Positions 8,649 to 17,392 of a stretch of 64,000 bases of DNA are shown one piece after another. Under the pieces are notes generated by a model. That model made no database searches and was not told the DNA's origin. It worked only from the letters and a program-made list of their open reading frames with translations. Source of the stretch: Bradyrhizobium centrolobii (GTDB lineage: Bacteria; Pseudomonadota; Alphaproteobacteria; Rhizobiales; Xanthobacteraceae). The stretch is from NCBI RefSeq assembly GCF_001641635.1, contig NZ_LUUB01000106.1, positions 125,262 to 189,261 of the forward strand, read 5' to 3'. How positions within the stretch are numbered: the first letter of the stretch is position 1; each line of letters begins with the position of its first letter. Position numbers and translations under genes: made by a program.

Positions 8649-10082
8649 ATGCTCGTCTCGTGGTGGTCGTTCGAGACCTTGCTTCCGGCTCTGCTGGACA
8701 TCGTCGCGATCGGATTCATCCTGGCGATCATGATGCGGATCGCCGTGAGCCGGCCGGGGCTCGCAGTGATGGTGTTCCTGGTTTTCTTCTCGTTCGTCTG
8801 GCGACTGATCTCCGTCTTCTATATCGACGCGTTCGGACCGGTGTTCTCCGAAGAATTGGAGCGCTATGTCGGACCAGGCCTGGCGGTGCTGCCGCTGGCT
8901 GCGTCACAGGGCCTCTTCATTGCCGCGCTGCTGGTCTCGTTTCGTCCGCAGCGTCTGCAGGCGCTCGCGACCGGCTCGCGAGGCTGGCTCGCTGGCGTGC
9001 TGCCACCGGGGCGCTTTGACCTTTCCAACGTCGCATTCTGGGTCGTGCTGGTCTACGTGCTCGCGCTCTGGATCGAGTTGCGGCTAAGCGGCCCGATCCC
9101 GCTCCTGGCCGGGATCGAGCGGTTCGACTACACGCGGCAATATGGCGGCCCCCTGCATCAGCGCCTGGTCGAGTGGGGCCCGATGCTGGCCTTCCAGCTC
9201 GGTCTGTTCATGACTTTGCCGGTGCTGCGCGGCGGCCGGTTCGACCTGCGGTTTGCGGCCTTGTTCGGCGCTCTGCTGATCTATCTGTTCGTGGTCGGGC
9301 ACCGTTTCTCGTCGTTCTATTCCTACTCGTCATTCTTTATCATTCCCGTCGGCGCCATGCTGCTCCGGCCGCAGAAGGGCGTCGAGCAGCGCAACCCGGT
9401 GCGGATCCTGTGCTATTTCGGGCTGCCGGCGGCCGGACTTGTGGTTCTGATCGCAGCGGCGCTGATTCACTCGTACACGGTCGTTCGCGGCTCGGAAATC
9501 GATCTGGTGCGGTTCAAGCTCACGCAGCGCATCCTGGTCCAGCAGGGCGAGATGTGGTGGGCCAGCTACGAGCGGGTCTTCATCAACGGCGACTGGAACG
9601 GCGCTCTCGCCATGTTCAAACTGTTCGTCGATCCGTTCAATCCGGCGACCAATTCCACCATGCAATTTCTCATGGGGCAGGCGCTTCCGCTCGACCGCGC
9701 GCACGCCTTGCTCACGCAGGGACAGACCTACACCGGAGGTTGGCCCGAAGTGCTGTTCGAAATCGCTGGGCCCGTGGGAGGATTTTTCCTCGTGGCGGCC
9801 TCGGCCATATTGTTCTCCGAATTCATGTTCTTGCTGACGCGCTGCATTATCGAGGAGCGTTATGCCACTTGCTTTTTTCTCACTCCGATATTGTATGCGG
9901 TCGCGATCTGTGTCGTCTCGGGAATGGTGAATTCGTTCGTCCAGCTCACCTTCATGGTGAAGCTGGCGCTGGCGGTTCTTGTTTACGTCATGGAGGACAG
10001 GTGGCGGGCGAGCCGGGTGGCATCGACGGCGAACCCAACGGATGCAGCGGTCGTTTTCGAGAGGGCGCCACAGCATGAATGA
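8649..10082 (+). CDS. Polytopic membrane protein, candidate Wzy-like polysaccharide polymerase
   Basis: About 477 residues with 10-12 predicted transmembrane helices and a larger periplasmic loop in the last third (about residues 290-370). Short charged loops with Arg, for example GHRFSSFYSYSSF and FDYTRQYGG, recall O-antigen polymerases, which have no strict sequence motif. The ATG at 8649 is preceded by an AGGGGAAGAG ribosome site, better than the TTG at 8598. It overlaps the Wzz-like gene by 8 bases. Position after the flippase and before a chain-length regulator supports a polymerase role. The sequence alone does not prove it. Confidence 0.6.
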   Translation: MLVSWWSFETLLPALLDIVAIGFILAIMMRIAVSRPGLAVMVFLVFFSFVWRLISVFYIDAFGPVFSEELERYVGPGLAVLPLAASQGLFIAALLVSFRPQRLQALATGSRGWLAGVLPPGRFDLSNVAFWVVLVYVLALWIELRLSGPIPLLAGIERFDYTRQYGGPLHQRLVEWGPMLAFQLGLFMTLPVLRGGRFDLRFAALFGALLIYLFVVGHRFSSFYSYSSFFIIPVGAMLLRPQKGVEQRNPVRILCYFGLPAAGLVVLIAAALIHSYTVVRGSEIDLVRFKLTQRILVQQGEMWWASYERVFINGDWNGALAMFKLFVDPFNPATNSTMQFLMGQALPLDRAHALLTQGQTYTGGWPEVLFEIAGPVGGFFLVAASAILFSEFMFLLTRCIIEERYATCFFLTPILYAVAICVVSGMVNSFVQLTFMVKLALAVLVYVMEDRWRASRVASTANPTDAAVVFERAPQHE

Positions 10083-10920
10083 TACGTCGGCTTCCATATC
10101 GAGCGTCGATTATGTCGGCGGAATGCTCGGATATCTTGGCCAATCGGTCCGCGCGCGGTTACGGCTGATCGTTCTGGGCACGCTGATCGCGATGCTGGTC
10201 GTGTTCGTGGTGGATCGCACGCGTCCCGCGGTCTACTCGGCGGAGGCCACGATGCAGCTCGGCCGGGTCGACGGCGCGGATGTCATGCCGATGCAGTCGA
10301 CTGTGCTTCACATGAATTCGGCACCGTTCAGGCGCCGTGTTGCGGAGGCAATCGGCTCGGCCGGCGGCGGCGACAAGGCCGAAGAGCGGCTCTTCGACAA
10401 TTTCACCGTTCGGCCGCAAACATCCGATCTGGCGTCGCTCACCGTCAATGGCCCCAGCGAGCAGCGCACGACCGAGGCGTTACAGGCCATCCTGCGGACT
10501 CTGAACGCGGACCAGGAGAAGCTCCGGCTTCCCGTTCTCGAGGAGCTCAACACCCAAATGGCCTTGATCGATGCCAACGTGGCCAGCCTCATGAAGGTGC
10601 GCGAGACGCTGGCATCGATGGACGCGGTCGCACCGTCGTCATCAACCGATCCAGCCTCGCTCGCGCTGCGGCGGGTCTGGCTGCTCGACCTGGTGTCGCG
10701 AAACGAGGATCGGCTGGCGGTCGCCACCAGCGAGCGGCGCGCGCTGGCGACGCGGATCGGGCCGTCCAAGACCTATCCGGCGACGCTCGGCGACGACGTG
10801 ACGATCAGGCAGGTTTCGCCGCGGCCGTTTCGCTACGCGGCTTTCGCCGGGGCGATTGCATTGCTGGCGCTGCTGCTCTACGCCATGATGAGCAAGCCGA
10901 GGCGGGCGCGCATGCGCTAG
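10075..10920 (+). CDS. Wzz-like chain-length determinant protein
   Basis: 281 residues with the two-helix plan of polysaccharide co-polymerases. TM1 is near residues 25-45 (LIVLGTLIAMLVVFVVD), followed by the YSAEATMQLG strand common after the first Wzz helix. A periplasmic helical domain follows, and a second TM lies near residues 255-275 (FAGAIALLALLLYAMM). There is no cytoplasmic kinase domain. It would set the length of the polymer made by the neighbouring polymerase. It overlaps the preceding gene by 8 bases. The proline-rich motif usual before TM2 is reduced to VSPRPFRY. Confidence 0.75.
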   Translation: MNDTSASISSVDYVGGMLGYLGQSVRARLRLIVLGTLIAMLVVFVVDRTRPAVYSAEATMQLGRVDGADVMPMQSTVLHMNSAPFRRRVAEAIGSAGGGDKAEERLFDNFTVRPQTSDLASLTVNGPSEQRTTEALQAILRTLNADQEKLRLPVLEELNTQMALIDANVASLMKVRETLASMDAVAPSSSTDPASLALRRVWLLDLVSRNEDRLAVATSERRALATRIGPSKTYPATLGDDVTIRQVSPRPFRYAAFAGAIALLALLLYAMMSKPRRARMR

Positions 10921-11026
10921 GCGAATGCCACGCCGCGGCTCCATTGATTTCCTGAGGTGCCCCGGCTGAGATGACATTCGATCGCGATGTGGTCCCGTCT
11001 GCGCGACAGGCTGCGGAACTGGCGAC

Positions 11027-12154
11027 ATGGTAAGGCAGGTCGTCATCCTGATCGGCGGTGTAGAAACTCCGTCCGGCGAGTCGGCACGGCCGGTCCCCGT
11101 GCCGCTGCTGGACATCGCCGGCAGGCCGTTTCTCGATTATCTGCTCGACGAATTGTCGCGCTATCCGACGATCGACGACATTCTCCTGCTCGCCGACCAC
11201 GCTGCCGCGGGCATTGCCGAAGACTATCATGGCAGGCGTTGGCGTGGCGCGAACATATCCGTGGCGACGACGCCCTCGCATTTCGGCAGCGCCGGCGCAT
11301 TGAAGCATGTCTCGGTGCGATTGCAGGCGCGCTTCTTCCTCCTGAACGGCCGCACATTCTTCGACTTCAATCTGCTTGGTCTCGCTGGCGCCGCACACGG
11401 GGCCCCGCCGGTCATCCAGGCGGCCGTGAAGCCGGCTGCGGGCGGACCGGCCAACGGCGGCGTCTATTGTGTCGACCGCACGATTATTGACTACATCGGT
11501 GAGGCGCCGTGCTCGCTCGAGCGGCAGATCGTGCCGCGGCTCGTGGAGGAGGGGCGGTTCGTTGCCAGGACCTACGACGGGTTCTTCGTCGACATAAGCG
11601 ATCCCGCCGGTCTCGCACGCGCCCGGACCGCCTTGCCCGGCATCCTGCAGCGCCCGGCGGTGTTCTTCGACCGCGACGGCGTCCTGAACGTCGACAAGGC
11701 CTATGTCTACAAGATCGACGATTTCGAGTGGATGCCGGGCGCGCGCGAAGCCATCAGGCTGTGCAACGATCTCGGCTACTACGCCTTCGTCGTGACCAAT
11801 CAGTCGGGCGTCGCGCGCGGCTACTACGGCATCGACGACGTCCACCGGCTGCACGACTGGATGAGCGCCGAGCTGGCCGCAATCGGCGCCCATATCGATG
11901 ACTTCCAATATTGCCCCTACCACGAGGACGGCACGGTCGAGGCGTATCGGGGCGCGAGTGACCGGCGCAAGCCGGCGCCCGGCATGATTCTCGATTGCCT
12001 GAAGGCCTGGCCGGTGCGGATCGAGGGCAGCCTGCTGGTCGGCGACAGCGGTCGCGACATCGAGGCGGCCGGCGCGGCGGGCATACCCGGGCATCTGTTC
12101 GGAGAGGGTGATCTCGCCGCCTTCCTCCGTCCGTTGCTCGTCGACCGGAACTAG
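11027..12154 (+). CDS. Sugar nucleotidyltransferase-like / HAD-IIIA (GmhB-like) phosphatase fusion
   Basis: Residues 1-200 resemble HddC-type nucleotidyltransferases (AGRPFLDYLLDEL, NGRTFFDFN, GGVYCVDR). Residues 208-375 are a GmhB-like HAD phosphatase with FFDRDGVLN (Asp215, Asp217), VVTNQSGVARG, RRKPAPGM (Lys315) and GDSGRDIEA, so the phosphatase core looks intact. The first domain has lost its GGxGTRL loop (GGVETPSG), the PKP lysine (VPVP) and the metal Asp of NGD (NGR). The phosphatase zinc loop keeps only one of the four CxH...CxC ligands. It may therefore be a phosphatase with a binding-only partner domain. Its stop overlaps the pseF stop by 4 bases (convergent). Confidence 0.75.
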   Translation: MVRQVVILIGGVETPSGESARPVPVPLLDIAGRPFLDYLLDELSRYPTIDDILLLADHAAAGIAEDYHGRRWRGANISVATTPSHFGSAGALKHVSVRLQARFFLLNGRTFFDFNLLGLAGAAHGAPPVIQAAVKPAAGGPANGGVYCVDRTIIDYIGEAPCSLERQIVPRLVEEGRFVARTYDGFFVDISDPAGLARARTALPGILQRPAVFFDRDGVLNVDKAYVYKIDDFEWMPGAREAIRLCNDLGYYAFVVTNQSGVARGYYGIDDVHRLHDWMSAELAAIGAHIDDFQYCPYHEDGTVEAYRGASDRRKPAPGMILDCLKAWPVRIEGSLLVGDSGRDIEAAGAAGIPGHLFGEGDLAAFLRPLLVDRN

Positions 12155-12840
12155 CTCCGGTTGATCGCGCGGAACATGTATTCGGCCTGCTCCCAATCCT
12201 CGACGGTGTCGATGTCCTGGACGAAGTGCCGCGGCAGCACAATTCCAACAGAGCGCTCAGAGAATATAGGCACATCCTCGAGAAACGCAGCCGCCGTGCC
12301 CCAGTAGAACTGGCCCGCGTCGTGATAGGCCGGTTCGAGGTCCTGTGATCGGGTCAGGCGGTGCTCGGGATAAAACGGATCGACGCGGCCGGCAGCGGTC
12401 ATGCGCAAGGCGCGCTGGATCGGAAACGCGTAGCTCGTCACCGAAAACGCGAAGGCGGCGTCGGAGCGGGTGAGGGCGTCGTGGGCTTCGCGCAGGAATC
12501 GCGCCTGGACCAGCGGAGCGGTCGCGTAGATGCAGCAGACGTGCGTGACGTCGTTGCCGCGTTCGATGAACCAGGCGACTGCGTGCTTGACGACCGCGGC
12601 GGTTCCGGTGTGGTCGTCGGCGATCTCCTTCGGCCGGACGAACGGCGCCGTCGCGCCGCATTGGCGCGCCACTTCCGCGATCTCCTCATCCTCCGTGGAG
12701 ACGACGATCTCGTCGAACAGGCCGCTCTCCCGTGCCGCCTCGATCGAATAGGCGATGATGGGCTTGCCACAGAATGAACGGATGTTCTTGCGCGGGATGC
12801 GCCTGCTGCCGCCGCGGGCCGGGATCACCGCGATCTTCAC
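12151..12840 (-). CDS. pseF: Pseudaminic acid cytidylyltransferase (PseF)
   Basis: Activates pseudaminic acid with CTP to CMP-pseudaminic acid, the last pathway step. 229 residues with the CMP-NeuAc synthetase signature IPARGGSRRIPRKNI at the N-terminus, KPIIAYSIEAA, VSTEDEEIAEVA and YATAPL. The C-terminal AYHDAGQFYWGTA is distinctive of PseF. The start is a GTG whose last bases form the pseC stop (GTGA, 4-base overlap). It is the last gene of the five-gene - strand block and meets the phosphatase-fusion gene tail to tail. Distinguished from the second cytidylyltransferase upstream by closer PseF features and by direct coupling to pseB and pseC. Confidence 0.92.
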   Translation of the reverse strand: MKIAVIPARGGSRRIPRKNIRSFCGKPIIAYSIEAARESGLFDEIVVSTEDEEIAEVARQCGATAPFVRPKEIADDHTGTAAVVKHAVAWFIERGNDVTHVCCIYATAPLVQARFLREAHDALTRSDAAFAFSVTSYAFPIQRALRMTAAGRVDPFYPEHRLTRSQDLEPAYHDAGQFYWGTAAAFLEDVPIFSERSVGIVLPRHFVQDIDTVEDWEQAEYMFRAINRS

Positions 12841-14018
12841 GCGAGGATCTTCGTGAGCGCCGCGACGACGGTGTCCTGCTCGGCATCCGTCATCTTCGAG
12901 AACAGCGGCAGCGTGATGGCATCCTGGTAGTAGCTCTCGGCCTCCGGGAACATGCCGACCTTGAAGCCCATGCGCTGGTAATAGGGCTGGGTGTGCACGG
13001 GGATATAGTGCACGTTGACGCCGATGCCGGCGGCGCGCAGCGCCTCGAAAACCTGGCGACGGCTGAGCCTAATCTCATTGCGCCGCAGCCGGATCACGTA
13101 GAGGTGCCAGGCCGAATTCGTGTCAGGATGCTGCCACGGTCGGATCACCGGCAGTTTCGCGAGCAGGGTATCGTATCGCGCGGCGAGCTCGCGCCGGCGC
13201 GCGACGAAGGCGTCGAGCCGGGAAAGCTGGCTGGTGCCGAGCGCGGCCTGGATGTCCGTCATGCGGTAGTTAAGCCCGAGCTCGATCTGCTCATACATCC
13301 AGGGACCGTGCCGGTCTTCGTTGGAATGCCGCTCGTCGGCCGGGGCAGGCGCCTGCGCGGGGCGAACGATGCCGTGGGTGCGCAGATATGACAGCCGTTC
13401 AGCGAGCTTCGGCGCGTTGGTCAGCAGCATGCCGCCTTCGCCCGTCGTGATGATCTTGACGGGATGGAAGCTGAACACCGTGACGTCGCTGAGGCCGCCG
13501 CTACCGACCTTGCGTCCCCGATAATCGCCGCCGACCGCGTGAGAGGCGTCCTCGATGATGCGAAAGCCGTAGCGCTGCGACAGGGCGCGGATCTCTGCCA
13601 TCTCGCAGGATTGCCCCGCGAAATGCACGGGCACCACGACCTTCGGCAAACGCCCCGCTGCGTCCGCCTGCGCGAGCTTTTCGGCCAATGCCGCGACGCT
13701 CATGTTGTAGGTGCGTGGATCGATGTCGACGAAATCGACGCTCGCACCGCAATAGAGGGCGCAATTGGCCGACGCCACGAAAGTGTTCGGCACCGTCCAC
13801 AGGAGGTCGCCGGGCCCGAGATCGAGCGCGAGACAGGCGATGTGAAGTGCGGCGGTTGCGTTCGAGACGGCGACGGCGTGGTCCGCGCCGCAATATTTGG
13901 CCAGCGCCTGCTCGAAGCGTGGGCCGGCCTGTCCCTGGGTCAGCCAGTCCGATGTCAGGACGTCCCTGACCGCGTCGATGTCCTCAGCGGAAATATCCTG
14001 GCGCCCATAGGGGATCAT
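12837..14018 (-). CDS. pseC: UDP-4-amino-4,6-dideoxy-N-acetyl-beta-L-altrosamine transaminase (PseC)
   Basis: PLP-dependent DegT/DnrJ/EryC1 aminotransferase of 393 residues that aminates C-4 of the PseB product. It starts MIPYGRQDISAEDIDAV, an almost canonical PseC opening. AVAVSNATAALHIA is the phosphate-binding loop, IIEDASHAVGG holds the PLP ring Asp, and FSFHPVKIITTGEGG carries Lys188, the Schiff-base lysine. GLNYRMTDIQAALG and VHYIPVHTQPYY near the end complete the family pattern. An ATGA overlap joins it to pseB and a GTGA overlap to pseF. The upstream in-frame extension is antisense-like and was excluded. Confidence 0.94.
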   Translation of the reverse strand: MIPYGRQDISAEDIDAVRDVLTSDWLTQGQAGPRFEQALAKYCGADHAVAVSNATAALHIACLALDLGPGDLLWTVPNTFVASANCALYCGASVDFVDIDPRTYNMSVAALAEKLAQADAAGRLPKVVVPVHFAGQSCEMAEIRALSQRYGFRIIEDASHAVGGDYRGRKVGSGGLSDVTVFSFHPVKIITTGEGGMLLTNAPKLAERLSYLRTHGIVRPAQAPAPADERHSNEDRHGPWMYEQIELGLNYRMTDIQAALGTSQLSRLDAFVARRRELAARYDTLLAKLPVIRPWQHPDTNSAWHLYVIRLRRNEIRLSRRQVFEALRAAGIGVNVHYIPVHTQPYYQRMGFKVGMFPEAESYYQDAITLPLFSKMTDAEQDTVVAALTKILA

Positions 14019-15016
14019 TGGACCGCTATCTTGTTGAAGTCTCTGATCTTGGCCACGTCGAGGAAGTGCTCGTTCCTGCCCGAATTGTACTCGAAGCCGT
14101 CGGGTACCGCCTCGCCGCGTTCGCCGATCTGGTTGGTGAGGTAGTCGACGTCGCGGCGGAAGAACTTGATCGTCGGCTTGATCACGAAGTGGTCGTGGAA
14201 TTTCAGCGTCAGATGCGAGTCGTCGATCGGGCACATGACTTCGTGGAGCTTCTCGCCCGGCCGGATGCCGATCACGCGGGTCGGCAGGCTCGGCGCCATC
14301 GCGGCCGCGAGGTCCGGGATGCGCACCGACGGGATCATCGGCACGAAGATCTCGCCGCCCGACATGCGCTCAAAACTCTTGATCACGAAGTCGACGCCCT
14401 GTTGCAGGGAGATCCAGAACCTGGTCATGCGCGGGTCGGTGATCGGCAGGTGATCGGCGCCCTCGGCGATCAGCTTGTTGAACAGCGGCACGATCGAGCC
14501 GCGCGATCCGACCACGTTGCCGTAGCGGACCACGCTGAACGATGTGCGATGGCCGCCGGCCATGTTGTTGGCCGCGATGAACAGCTTGTCGGAGGCGAGC
14601 TTGGTCGCCCCGTAGAGATTGATCGGCTGTGCCGCCTTGTCGGTCGAGAGCGCGACGACCTTCTCGATGTCGGCTTCCAGCGCCGCCTGGATCACGTTCT
14701 CCGCGCCATGGACGTTGGTCTTGATGCATTCCATGGGATTGTATTCGGCGGCCGGCACCTGCTTCAGCGCCGCGGCATGGACCACGAAGTCGATGCCTTT
14801 CATGGCCGTGCGCAGGCGCTCGCCGTCGCGAACGTCGCCGATGAAGTAGCGCATCACCGGCTGGTCGAAATCCTGCTGCATCTCGTACTGCTTCAGCTCG
14901 TCGCGCGAATAGACCACGACGCGGCGCGGCTTGAAGTTCTTCAGGAGGCCGGCAACGAACTTCTTTCCGAACGAGCCCGTGCCTCCGGTGATCAGAACAG
15001 ATCTTTCGTCAAACAT
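14015..15016 (-). CDS. pseB: UDP-N-acetylglucosamine 4,6-dehydratase (inverting), PseB
   Basis: First step of pseudaminic acid synthesis: C-4/C-6 dehydration with C-5 inversion of UDP-GlcNAc. An extended SDR enzyme of 333 residues with the NADP loop GGTGSFGKKF (residues 11-20) and VYSRDELKQYEM. ALKQVPAAEYNP follows, then LSTDKA (Asp126, Lys127) and the catalytic YGATK (Tyr135, Lys139). These match the FlaA1/PseB class rather than the retaining PglF class. The ATG at 15016 starts the fold; upstream in-frame codons are not conserved-looking. It overlaps pseC by 4 bases. 123 bases separate it from the fusion synthase gene upstream. Confidence 0.95.
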   Translation of the reverse strand: MFDERSVLITGGTGSFGKKFVAGLLKNFKPRRVVVYSRDELKQYEMQQDFDQPVMRYFIGDVRDGERLRTAMKGIDFVVHAAALKQVPAAEYNPMECIKTNVHGAENVIQAALEADIEKVVALSTDKAAQPINLYGATKLASDKLFIAANNMAGGHRTSFSVVRYGNVVGSRGSIVPLFNKLIAEGADHLPITDPRMTRFWISLQQGVDFVIKSFERMSGGEIFVPMIPSVRIPDLAAAMAPSLPTRVIGIRPGEKLHEVMCPIDDSHLTLKFHDHFVIKPTIKFFRRDVDYLTNQIGERGEAVPDGFEYNSGRNEHFLDVAKIRDFNKIAVQ

Positions 15017-15139
15017 TGGCGTGTACGGCAGCTTGCGGTGTGATGTCGGGGAAACGGCGGCTGTTACCATACGCGCCCCCGGGCAGTCTATGGCCAAATC
15101 GGCCGGCGATCGGCGGCGGGAGCGGGTGCTGCATCGGTT

Positions 15140-17392
15140 TCACCGGCCCTCGAAGTTCGAGAGCCGTTGCAGCGCGACGCGAAAGCCCTCGCCGTCGTTC
15201 TCGTGGCCCTGCCAGATCTCCGGGATGAACGAGGCCTGCGGAGCCTGCCGGTTCAGCACCCGGAACACATTGCCGAAATCGATCTCGCCCTCGCCGATCT
15301 GGAGGCCCTCGCCGTCGACGCCGCGGGCGTCGGCCATGTGGACATGGGCGACGAACGGCCCGATCGTCTCCATGAACTCGTCGAACGACCACCTGTTCTC
15401 CGTGCATGCGAGCTGCGAATGCGAGGTGTCGAAGCAGATGCGTACGCCGAGATCGCGGCAGCTTCGCGCGATGTCCTCGCTGGAAACGAACAGGTTGTGA
15501 TAGCGCTGGCCGCCGAAATGCCAGGGATAGGGCGGCATGGTCTGCGGCCACAGCTCGACCGCGGCATCGGCGAGCTCGCGGATGCTGGCGCGGAGGTGGG
15601 ATTCGCAAATCGCCCGCTCCTCGGCGGTCAGGAAGCGTGCCGAGGAAAAGCCGCCGACATTGCAGATGATGCCGACCGGGCCGTCGTTCCTGAAGCGCAG
15701 CGCCAGTGCCTTGGTCTTGGCGATGACGCGTTTCATCTCCGCGATCGAGCGCGCACGATAGTCGTCGTCCGGCGTCGTCAGATCGAGCACGTGGTCGCCC
15801 TCGAACAGCTCGGGTGCGTGCACGATCAATCCGCACGGATAGCTGTCGGCGAGAAAATCCGCATCGTCGATGCCAAGGTCGCGGTAGCTCAGGTGAAACT
15901 CGACGAAATCCGGATTGATCGCCGCGATCAGCTTGTTGGCGTCGCGATGGCGCACCGGAACGCCCCAGGGGCGCTTGAAGCTGATCTGTCCGACGGCGGC
16001 AACCTCGCCGAGCTCGGATATATCGGACGGGTAGAGCGGCGTCTGCGCCGGGATCGTACGCCGCGCCCTCTGGCCGATCACCTCGTCGATGCGGTTCGGC
16101 GAAAGCCCCTGGCCCGGGCTGCGGATCTCGATCATCTCCCGCGTAATGGTCGTGCCGGCCTCGATGCTGTCGATCGCAAAGATCGACTTGCCGAGGCTGA
16201 TGCGATTGGCCTTCTCGCCCTGGCTGAGGATGCGGGGCAGGGCGCTGCCCAGGGAATCCTCGACCTGGCGCACGCCTTCGGCCATGCGCTGGAATTCGTG
16301 CGGCAGCAGGCTGACCTTGTGGTCGTTGCCTTCCTGGTCGCGCGACAGCGTGAAATGCTTCTCGATCAGGCGCGCGCCCATCGCGACCGCCGCGGCCGAT
16401 ACGAAGACGTCGCGCTCGTGCCCGGAATATCCGACCGTGCTCTCGCACAGCTCCTGGAGCCGCAGCATGTATTTCAGGTTGATGTCGCGGAACGGCGCCG
16501 GATAGGTCGAGTTGCAATGGAGCATGACGTACTCCGCGCCCGACGTCTGGAACAGCTTCACCGTCTCGCGGATCTCGTCCTCGGTCGACATGCCGGTCGA
16601 GCAGATGATCGGAATCCGCTGATCGACGATGTGCCGGAGCAGCTCGTGATTGGTGAGGTCCGCGGACGCCGTCTTGATCGCCTTCAATCCGTAGGCGCGG
16701 CACTTGTCCGCGCTGTTGACGTCGAAGGCGGTGCAGAGCGGCTCCATGCCGAGCGAGGCCGAATAGTCGAAGCAGCGATAGAGGTCCTCGTCGCCGAGCT
16801 GGAAGCGGTCGAGCAGGTCAAGCACATATTCGGTGCCGAGATCTTCGCTCTGGCCCTTCGTCCGCTTGCCGTAGAGGCCGGACATGTCGCGCATCTGGAA
16901 CTTCGCGGCGTCTGCGCCGGCCTCCGCCGCGGCCTTGATCAGCGCAAAGGCGGCCTCGAGGCTGCCATTGTGGTTGTTGCCGATCTCCGCGATCAGGAAG
17001 GTCGGGTTCTCGTCCGCAACGGTTCGGTTGCCGATCCTGATGCCTTCACCGGGATGCCGCTTGCGGGCGACGCCGACGACGTGGCGCTCGGCGTCGACCA
17101 GTGGAACGTAGAGCACCTCGCGCAGCAGCCGGTTGGCGGTCTCGCGATCACCCGAGACGGCGCTGCGGACCCGGCGGTTGCAGAGATCGCCGACCGCGGC
17201 CTGCACGCCGGAAGCGGCGCCTGCTCCGATCCAGCGGATGATGTCGCCGTTCGAGAGGCTGCCGAGCAGCCGGCCGCTGCCGTCGACGCAGAACACGATT
17301 TCGCGCCGGTTCGCCGCGACCTTGCTCGCCGCCTCCTGGATGGAGGCGTCCTCGTGCACCAGATAGCTCTGAAGGTCTCTGTCGATGATCAT
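15140..17392 (-). CDS. CBS-NeuB-SAF-TIM barrel fusion: nonulosonate synthase family protein
   Basis: A 750-residue protein in four parts. Residues 5-110 are a CBS pair (VHEDASIQEAASKVAANRR, GSLSNGDIIRWI). Residues 120-385 are a NeuB barrel (FLIAEIGNNHNGSL, KFQMRDMSGLYGKR, KTASADLTN, STGMST, HCNSTYPAP, EKHFTLSRDQEGNDH). Residues 398-455 are an SAF domain (KSIFAIDSIEAGTTI). From about 470 runs a xylose-isomerase/AP-endonuclease-2-like barrel (VEFHLSYRD, ICFDTSHSQLAC, HVHMADARG, PEIWQGH). The EIGNNHNG form is NeuB/LegI-like, not PseI. The final barrel could isomerise or epimerise the sugar precursor. It overlaps the upstream cytidylyltransferase by 4 bases (ATGA). Substrate unknown. Confidence 0.85.
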   Translation of the reverse strand: MIIDRDLQSYLVHEDASIQEAASKVAANRREIVFCVDGSGRLLGSLSNGDIIRWIGAGAASGVQAAVGDLCNRRVRSAVSGDRETANRLLREVLYVPLVDAERHVVGVARKRHPGEGIRIGNRTVADENPTFLIAEIGNNHNGSLEAAFALIKAAAEAGADAAKFQMRDMSGLYGKRTKGQSEDLGTEYVLDLLDRFQLGDEDLYRCFDYSASLGMEPLCTAFDVNSADKCRAYGLKAIKTASADLTNHELLRHIVDQRIPIICSTGMSTEDEIRETVKLFQTSGAEYVMLHCNSTYPAPFRDINLKYMLRLQELCESTVGYSGHERDVFVSAAAVAMGARLIEKHFTLSRDQEGNDHKVSLLPHEFQRMAEGVRQVEDSLGSALPRILSQGEKANRISLGKSIFAIDSIEAGTTITREMIEIRSPGQGLSPNRIDEVIGQRARRTIPAQTPLYPSDISELGEVAAVGQISFKRPWGVPVRHRDANKLIAAINPDFVEFHLSYRDLGIDDADFLADSYPCGLIVHAPELFEGDHVLDLTTPDDDYRARSIAEMKRVIAKTKALALRFRNDGPVGIICNVGGFSSARFLTAEERAICESHLRASIRELADAAVELWPQTMPPYPWHFGGQRYHNLFVSSEDIARSCRDLGVRICFDTSHSQLACTENRWSFDEFMETIGPFVAHVHMADARGVDGEGLQIGEGEIDFGNVFRVLNRQAPQASFIPEIWQGHENDGEGFRVALQRLSNFEGR

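Noticed and set aside
10971..11033. 20-codon frame just before and overlapping the phosphatase-fusion gene, possible leader peptide
   Set aside because: No regulatory-peptide features (no codon runs, no attenuator hairpin) and a weak ribosome site.
3520..17392. Possibility that pseI and the fused synthase are redundant copies of one enzyme
   Set aside because: Their active-site signatures differ (EMSGNHNQ against EIGNNHNG) and only one is fused, so different substrates are more likely.
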